NCBI GenBank assembly: GCA_025352185.1
Contig: JANXTV010000536.1
Span: 1-9,371 of the forward strand
Reading direction: 5' to 3'
Source: Oligoflexia bacterium
Lineage (GTDB): Bacteria; Bdellovibrionota; UBA1018
Length of the DNA: 9,371 nt
Part shown: positions 6,045 to 9,371 of the stretch, in pieces
How positions within the stretch are numbered: position 1 is the first letter of the stretch
Layout of the letters: each line of letters begins with the position of its first letter
Translations under genes and position numbers: made by a program
Notes under the pieces: model-generated
Databases searched by the model: none
Told to the model about the DNA's origin: nothing
The model's input: the letters and a program-made list of their open reading frames with translations, nothing else

Positions 6045-6443
6045 TCAACGCGATTGACATTCCGATTCATCCGCGACTTCAAGTTCGGGATATTTACCGA
6101 AAAGCCCGCCGATTTTCTGAACTTCGATGATGCAGCTCGTTTTGTTTTGTTTATAGCTCTTCTTGAGTGCCTTCTGCAGTGCCCAGCACGCGTTCGGTTC
6201 GATATCTCCCCAGATCGTTTTGCCGGGAATTTCACCCTCGTATAAATTAAAGTCCATGGACCACCCATAACAAGAAAGCAGCATTTCCGGAGCATTCGGA
6301 TTTGCTTCGTGGTTCACGCCCACGTTCAGAGGAAGACCACCGTCAGCGATCTGGCCAACCATCATGATCTTCACGGGCTTAAAATCTGAGGCGCTGGCGA
6401 CGTTGCTTAGACCGAGTAGGGCAATCGTAATTAATAAGTTCAT
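6045..6443 (-). CDS. Small Sec-secreted protein with four cysteines, function unknown
   Basis: 132 residues. Signal peptide MNLLITIALLGLSNVASA with Ala-Ser-Ala before Ser19; the mature protein is about 114 residues. The mature part contains exactly four cysteines (contexts LLSCYGW, NACWALQ, TSCIIEV, ESECQSR), an even number that suggests two disulfides in the periplasm or outside the cell. No lipobox and no membrane segment besides the signal. The start is well supported: AGAGGT sits six bases before the ATG. A strong intrinsic terminator follows, so this is a monocistronic unit. It is the only clear gene between the two 80-bp direct repeats and may be cargo of a small insertion. The family is not recognised. 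Confidence 0.8.
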   Translation of the reverse strand: MNLLITIALLGLSNVASASDFKPVKIMMVGQIADGGLPLNVGVNHEANPNAPEMLLSCYGWSMDFNLYEGEIPGKTIWGDIEPNACWALQKALKKSYKQNKTSCIIEVQKIGGLFGKYPELEVADESECQSR

Positions 6444-6491
6444 ATAGACCTCTGGTTTTTATCTAATATTTTTCGGGCGGAACTCGAGTTT

Positions 6492-6523
6492 GATCATTTG
6501 CGTGTAGATCCCAGCAAATCATC
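6492..6523. promoter_or_regulatory. Imperfect inverted repeat upstream of the secreted-protein gene
   Basis: GATCATTTGC (6492-6501) and GCAAATCATC (6514-6523) are complementary at nine of ten positions across a 12-base gap. The centre lies about 65 bases upstream of the ATG at 6443, a normal distance for an operator. Could equally be a chance hairpin. Confidence 0.3.
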
Positions 6524-6777
6524 GCCATGATCGTTAGAGCATAGGCCGTACCACTCTCAGTTCGAATTTAGCGATATTTGAAGGTAAATCTCTGTCTAAG
6601 CGCTAGCCGCTTGTCTATCTGGGCCGGTAATCCATCGTCGTAAAGGCCCGAAGATTGGGGAGCTGACCGATCGAGATCGAAAAGAGGATGATATGGCAAT
6701 GCGACGAGGGCTCTAACGAGCGAACCAAAAATGAAGGAGGAAAAGTGATGGCATGAAGAAGCCACACTCGGAAAATA

Positions 6778-6858
6778 AAATGGCGGATTCGTAGTCTCCA
6801 CTATCATTTCGGGCAGTTAAGATCTTTATAGCCAAAGCGTAGCCACCGTTATTTTTAG
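6778..6858 (+). repeat. Right copy of the diverged direct repeat of about 80 bp, beside the recombinase gene
   Basis: The block GGCGGATTCGTAGTCTC (6782-6798) and spaced blocks GTTA (6816), AGCCA (6830), TAGCCA (6840) and TTTTA (6853) match the left copy at the same offsets with no gap. The copies are in the same orientation, 1,323 bp apart. This copy ends about 20 bp from the recombinase stop codon. An attachment-site pair or a trace of tandem integration is possible; the divergence (about 64% identity) means any duplication is old. Confidence 0.65.
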
Positions 6859-6876
6859 GCCGTTCTTCGGTTCGTT

Positions 6877-8034
6877 TTAGTTCGTATGCCGGGTTGGTTC
6901 GCCGGTGAATAGTTTCACCACCTTAGCCGAGAGATCGGAGTCGGGAAGGACTCTGAGTCCATCCGTAGCCCCTTCGATTTCGATCCCGGCGAGCCTGATA
7001 TACCGCTGCATCGTCTTCAGATCCCGCCATCCGCAGATCTTCTGAATCTGAATCGGCGGTACGCCGTTTCTTATCAGCTGCGTCGCAAAGCAAGCCCGGA
7101 GCGCATGAAAGCGCACCGAAGGTAGCCCGATGCCGATACAGAACTTCCGGATCTCGCGTGCCTGCTGTCCCTTCGTCCAGGCCTGGAACCGAGGCAGCAC
7201 CGTCGCACGGTCTTTGGCTCCCGCCTGAATCTCTCGCAGGAAGGATTTCAGCTCGGGCGACATCGGAACCGCCCGCCAGTAGCCGGCCTTTGTGCTTTTA
7301 ACCGCACCGAGCCGACCGTTGTACGACTTGTTCACGTTGAGCGAGCTGTTCTCCCAGTCGACGTCGCTCCAGGCGAGCGCGTAAAGCTCTCCGCTCCTCA
7401 TCCCCGTTAAGATCGCAAGCGACCAGATGGGATACCAAGGGTGGGAAAGCGCACGGGCTTCATGGAGTAAAGTCCTGATCTCGGTAAGGGTGAGAATCTC
7501 GGGTTTTTTCTCGGCATCTTTTCCGAGTTTAATCCCGTGAGCCGGACTTCGATCGACTCCGCCGATCAGCCGGTTTTCGATTCCGTAACTAAAAATCCGG
7601 TTGATCACGACTTTTACCTTATTCAAGTGCCCAAGCGACATGCCGCCCGTTTGAAGCTGCGAGAGCAGTTCCTTCACGTGCAGCGGAGTAATACCCGCGG
7701 CTTCCCGCCGCCACCACGCGCCCGTGTGCTTCCGCACTGCCGCCACGTAGTCGTCGCGAGTCGTGACCTGAATTGAAGCAGAGGCCGGGGAATGAAGGTA
7801 CGCTTCAAACTTTTCGACGACGGCTCCCCAGGTTTCGCCTTCCGATTCTTTGTCGTAAATCTCACGCTCGCATTCCCGGATGAGCTTGATCTCTTCCCGT
7901 TCGGCTTCGCGCTTTGATTTGAATCCGAAGACCCGCCGCTGGGCGCGGTGGCCGGGATTTTTCCCGCTCCGGATGTTGACGTAGACTCGGTAGAGCGTTT
8001 CGTTTTTCTCGTTCGTGTATTCAGTTACTGCCAT
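6877..8034 (-). CDS. Tyrosine recombinase / phage-type integrase
   Basis: 385 residues, normal for phage and integrative-element integrases. Residues about 1-60 form a small basic N-terminal domain (YRVYVNIRSGKNPGHRAQRR) like arm-site binders; about 67-160 is the core-binding helical domain (LGHLNKVKVVINRIFSYGI). The catalytic domain follows with the set Arg213 (GMRSGEL), a Lys in VKSTKAGYWRAVPM (246 or 249), His310 and Arg313 (FHALRACFATQLI), Trp336 (CGWRDLKTM) and the nucleophile Tyr345 (QRYIR). Trp in place of the commoner His at 336 is also found in Cre, so the enzyme looks active. It cuts and rejoins DNA at paired sites. Start: ATG at 8034 with AGGAGA eight bases upstream, a strong site. 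It lacks the extra helix typical of integron integrases as far as I can see. Directly beyond its stop lies the 80-bp repeat. Confidence 0.93.
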   Translation of the reverse strand: MAVTEYTNEKNETLYRVYVNIRSGKNPGHRAQRRVFGFKSKREAEREEIKLIRECEREIYDKESEGETWGAVVEKFEAYLHSPASASIQVTTRDDYVAAVRKHTGAWWRREAAGITPLHVKELLSQLQTGGMSLGHLNKVKVVINRIFSYGIENRLIGGVDRSPAHGIKLGKDAEKKPEILTLTEIRTLLHEARALSHPWYPIWSLAILTGMRSGELYALAWSDVDWENSSLNVNKSYNGRLGAVKSTKAGYWRAVPMSPELKSFLREIQAGAKDRATVLPRFQAWTKGQQAREIRKFCIGIGLPSVRFHALRACFATQLIRNGVPPIQIQKICGWRDLKTMQRYIRLAGIEIEGATDGLRVLPDSDLSAKVVKLFTGEPTRHTN

Positions 8035-8141
8035 ATCGATTTCTCCTGTCTGAGAGACCGCACGGCGAAACTTAAACCACTCAAGTTTTCAAAGAACGCT
8101 GAGACGGAAAACTCTGTAACATTTATCAAGGAAAAATGTAG

Positions 8142-8163
8142 GAATAGGGTGAATATCCTATTC
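8142..8163. promoter_or_regulatory. Inverted repeat upstream of the recombinase gene
   Basis: GAATAGG (8142-8148) and CCTATTC (8157-8163), perfect 7-bp arms with an 8-base gap, about 110 bases before the recombinase ATG. This position suits an operator or a recombinase accessory site. The related string CACCCTATTC reappears at 8905-8914, the exact complement of 8142-8151. Confidence 0.35.
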
Positions 8164-8543
8164 AATTGGGGATTTCGTCGACTCGGAGGAAGTTGCAAGT
8201 TCGCGATGAAAATAGCGTTTTCGGGGTTTCCAAAAACGACCGGGCCAGGCTCTTGGCGAGTCGAAGGCCGTACAAAGTCGGGTGGACTTCCGAGGCTAGC
8301 GCGGGGAGGTGTCTTCCCAGAGATGAGCGGAAGATGAAGCAACATGGCCAATATTTTTTTCGGAAAACTTTTCGGAGGCCGGGGTGAGGAGCCGACGCCG
8401 CGACTCACGGACGTTCGCGCGGAGTGAAAAGGCATACGAACGATTGCCGCCTCATCCAGGAAAACTAAAAGCTCGCGCGAGACCGAAACCGATTCCAAAT
8501 GGAAACGAAGTGGGTTTTCTCTCACGCGAGTTGCTGCGGTCGC

Positions 8544-8973
8544 CACTCTAAAGTCGGTACTCGTTAAAAGGTCGACGTTTTTCATTCGAAAGACCTCCAT
8601 CGCTCTCCGCGTCCGCGAAATTGCGGACCGCTCTCGACAGGAAGAAGTGCAAGAAACCGATGGAGTTCGTGCCAGGGGACCTATGAGTCCGGAACGACGA
8701 GGGATTTTCCAATTACCTGACAAGTGAGATGAAATCCGGCCACAAAAGAATCGACGAAACTTCGTCGGCCCGGAGAACCTGGATGTGTTTTTATATATTA
8801 GTTTCAGTGAGTTAACGAGGATAGCTGAAACCGACGAGCCCTCGTCGCCGACGAAAACTAATCGTCTGCGACGCTCTGTTGACTCGTTGTGTTATATACG
8901 ATAACACCCTATTCGCTTTAAAGGATTTCGACGTTACTACCGCAGGGTGGATGAGTGTACGGACTTTAGAGTG
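8544..8973. repeat. Imperfect 17-bp inverted repeat enclosing 396 bp
   Basis: CACTCTAAAGTCGGTAC (8544-8560) and GTACGGACTTTAGAGTG (8957-8973) are complementary at 16 of 17 positions. The similarity stops sharply on both sides. No target-site duplication is visible at the outer edges. The enclosed segment contains a tight hairpin cluster. Could be the ends of a small non-autonomous element or a long-range RNA stem; a chance match of this quality is not negligible in 9 kb. Confidence 0.4.
8752..8907. other. Cluster of five hairpins with shared CGACGA stems
   Basis: In order: CGACGA-aact-TCGTCG (8752-8767); GTTTCAG / CTGAAAC (8801-8807, 8825-8831); CGACGA-gccc-TCGTCG (8832-8847); GACGA-N7-TCGTC (8850-8866); GTGTTAT-atacg-ATAACAC (8889-8907). 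The first and third share the same stem with different loops. TTAGTTT (8799-8805) can instead pair with AAACTAA (8855-8861), which would exclude the second and fourth hairpins, as in a switching RNA. An AT-rich run (TTTTTATATATTA) lies at 8788-8800. Candidate structured RNA, or a replication or recombination site. Confidence 0.45.
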
Positions 8974-9148
8974 AATAGTTTAGGAGCGGCGCGAGCCCTC
9001 GAAACATTCGTCATGTGCGCGAAAGTGACCTCTTAGTGGGGAATATCTTGCGAACCGTAGTTCAACGCTAAATCCGTCAGCTCTTCAAATTCGTTCCTGA
9101 ATTAAAATTTAGTTCCGCCTCGGCAATTTCCCCATCCCACTATTCGTA

Positions 9149-9371
9149 TTATTTAAAAGAATTTACAGTCCCGTATTCAATTGCCCCGCTATCGGGCGCG
9201 AGGCCGTTGTAAGGCTGACCAATATTAATACCATGATCAATCGCGGGCGAACTCGCTTGTAAACTAAAGTCTGAAGAATTCAAAAAAAGCGGATCGCTGA
9301 CCAAGTTATTTTGATTTAAAAAATTTGATACCGCTTTTCCACCGAAGTAAAAAGGGTTGTTAGCGTTCACA
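9149..9371 (-). CDS. C-terminal end of a parallel beta-helix secreted/surface protein (5' part outside the window)
   Basis: The frame is open from the right edge to TAA at 9149-9151, giving about 73 residues. The order SDPLFLNSSDFSLQASSPAI, then a short Asp/Gly loop and PDSGAIEYG, is the characteristic closing segment of right-handed beta-helix proteins (choice-of-anchor-Q / DUF1565-like type), where a final rung reads DPLF...F.L...SPAID.G and ends in D.GA.EYG. Such proteins are usually long, exported repeat proteins of the cell surface or polysaccharide-binding type. The apparent GTG start at 9370 is only the edge of the window; the true start lies upstream. The segment is visibly richer in A and T (Asn, Ser, Phe codons) than the other genes here. 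No clear terminator follows. Confidence 0.8.
   Translation of the reverse strand, partial: VNANNPFYFGGKAVSNFLNQNNLVSDPLFLNSSDFSLQASSPAIDHGINIGQPYNGLAPDSGAIEYGTVNSFK

Larger units (their letters stand above)
6444..6876. other. Non-coding stretch upstream of the secreted-protein gene
   Basis: No convincing gene. A 79-codon minus-strand frame (6568-6807) begins inside the 80-bp repeat, has no ribosome site and reads as noise. A GGAGG at about 6737 precedes only tiny plus-strand frames. The left end holds the leader and presumably the promoter of the 6443 gene (AT-rich TATTAGATAAAA on the minus strand), but no good -35 was found. The right end contains the second repeat copy and the 3' flank of the recombinase gene. 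Confidence 0.6.
8035..9148. other. 1.1-kb region without a convincing gene, rich in inverted repeats
   Basis: Several frames are open over long distances but none reads like a protein. A 232-codon minus-strand frame (8025-8723) overlaps the recombinase start by ten bases and is rich in Ser, Arg and Pro. A plus-strand frame starting at 8344 reads MANIFFGKLFGGRGEEPTPR and stops at 8425, with a neighbouring frame open to 8549. This could be decayed coding DNA or a leader/regulatory region of an element. It contains the inverted repeats and hairpins listed separately, plus small ones such as GTCCGC-N6-GCGGAC (8611-8628). No tRNA is seen. Confidence 0.55.

Noticed and set aside
6540..6575. tRNA-like TTCGAAT near the recombinase as attachment site
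   Set aside because: Flanking five bases on each side are not complementary, and no acceptor stem or CCA end is present.
6736..6796. Tiny plus-strand frame (MKKPHSENKMADS) after a GGAGG
   Set aside because: The spacing to its ATG is about a dozen bases and the product has only 13 residues; not enough to call a gene.
6568..6807. 79-codon minus-strand frame
   Set aside because: Starts inside the 80-bp repeat, no ribosome site, no recognisable protein pattern.
5455..6858. Integron with attC-type cassettes
   Set aside because: The recombinase lacks visible integron-integrase features, and the two repeats lack convincing paired inverted core sites (GTTRRRY with its complement).
371..8413. TCACGGACG occurring three times (372, 4759, 8405)
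   Set aside because: Nine bases, with unrelated surroundings and no common position relative to genes; treated as chance.
1..9371. CRISPR array
   Set aside because: No series of evenly spaced identical repeats beyond the single tandem pair at 313-362.

Overview
The window looks like chromosomal DNA of a Gram-negative bacterium of roughly balanced base composition. Most of its proteins carry export signals: three Sec-type signal peptides plus one Sec-type N-terminus on a flavoprotein, one twin-arginine signal, and a short protein with beta-barrel-like alternation. I cannot place it in a phylum from sequence alone.

Left part (1-5454): ordinary gene-dense DNA. A secreted protein runs off the left edge. 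Next come a small barrel-like envelope protein and, divergent from it, a 609-residue exported FAD oxidoreductase. That gene converges on a 530-residue flavin amine-oxidase-like protein with a Tat signal. On the other side of a 240-bp promoter region lies a two-gene operon of unknown function. Its second gene most likely starts at a TTG that overlaps the stop of the first. The two flavoenzymes share a fold class and probable extracytoplasmic location, but nothing shows that they act in one pathway.

Middle part (5455-6876): accessory-looking and mostly non-coding. It is bracketed by two diverged direct repeats of about 80 bp (5455-5536 and 6778-6858; 49 of 76 positions identical without gaps). 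Between them lie a perfect 18-bp-stem hairpin, a roughly 166-nt stretch that can close on itself like a structured RNA, a promoter-like site, two oppositely oriented intrinsic terminators, and one small secreted four-cysteine protein.

Right part (6877-9371): a phage/integrative-element tyrosine recombinase lies immediately beyond the second repeat. Then come about 1.1 kb with no convincing gene but with a dense cluster of hairpins inside a 17-bp imperfect inverted repeat. Last is the AT-richer C-terminus of a parallel beta-helix surface or secreted protein that runs off the right edge.

The most interesting unexplained signals are the duplicated 80-bp sequence beside the recombinase (possible attachment or tandem-insertion sites), the foldable RNA-like segment at 5680-5845, and the hairpin cluster at 8752-8907.
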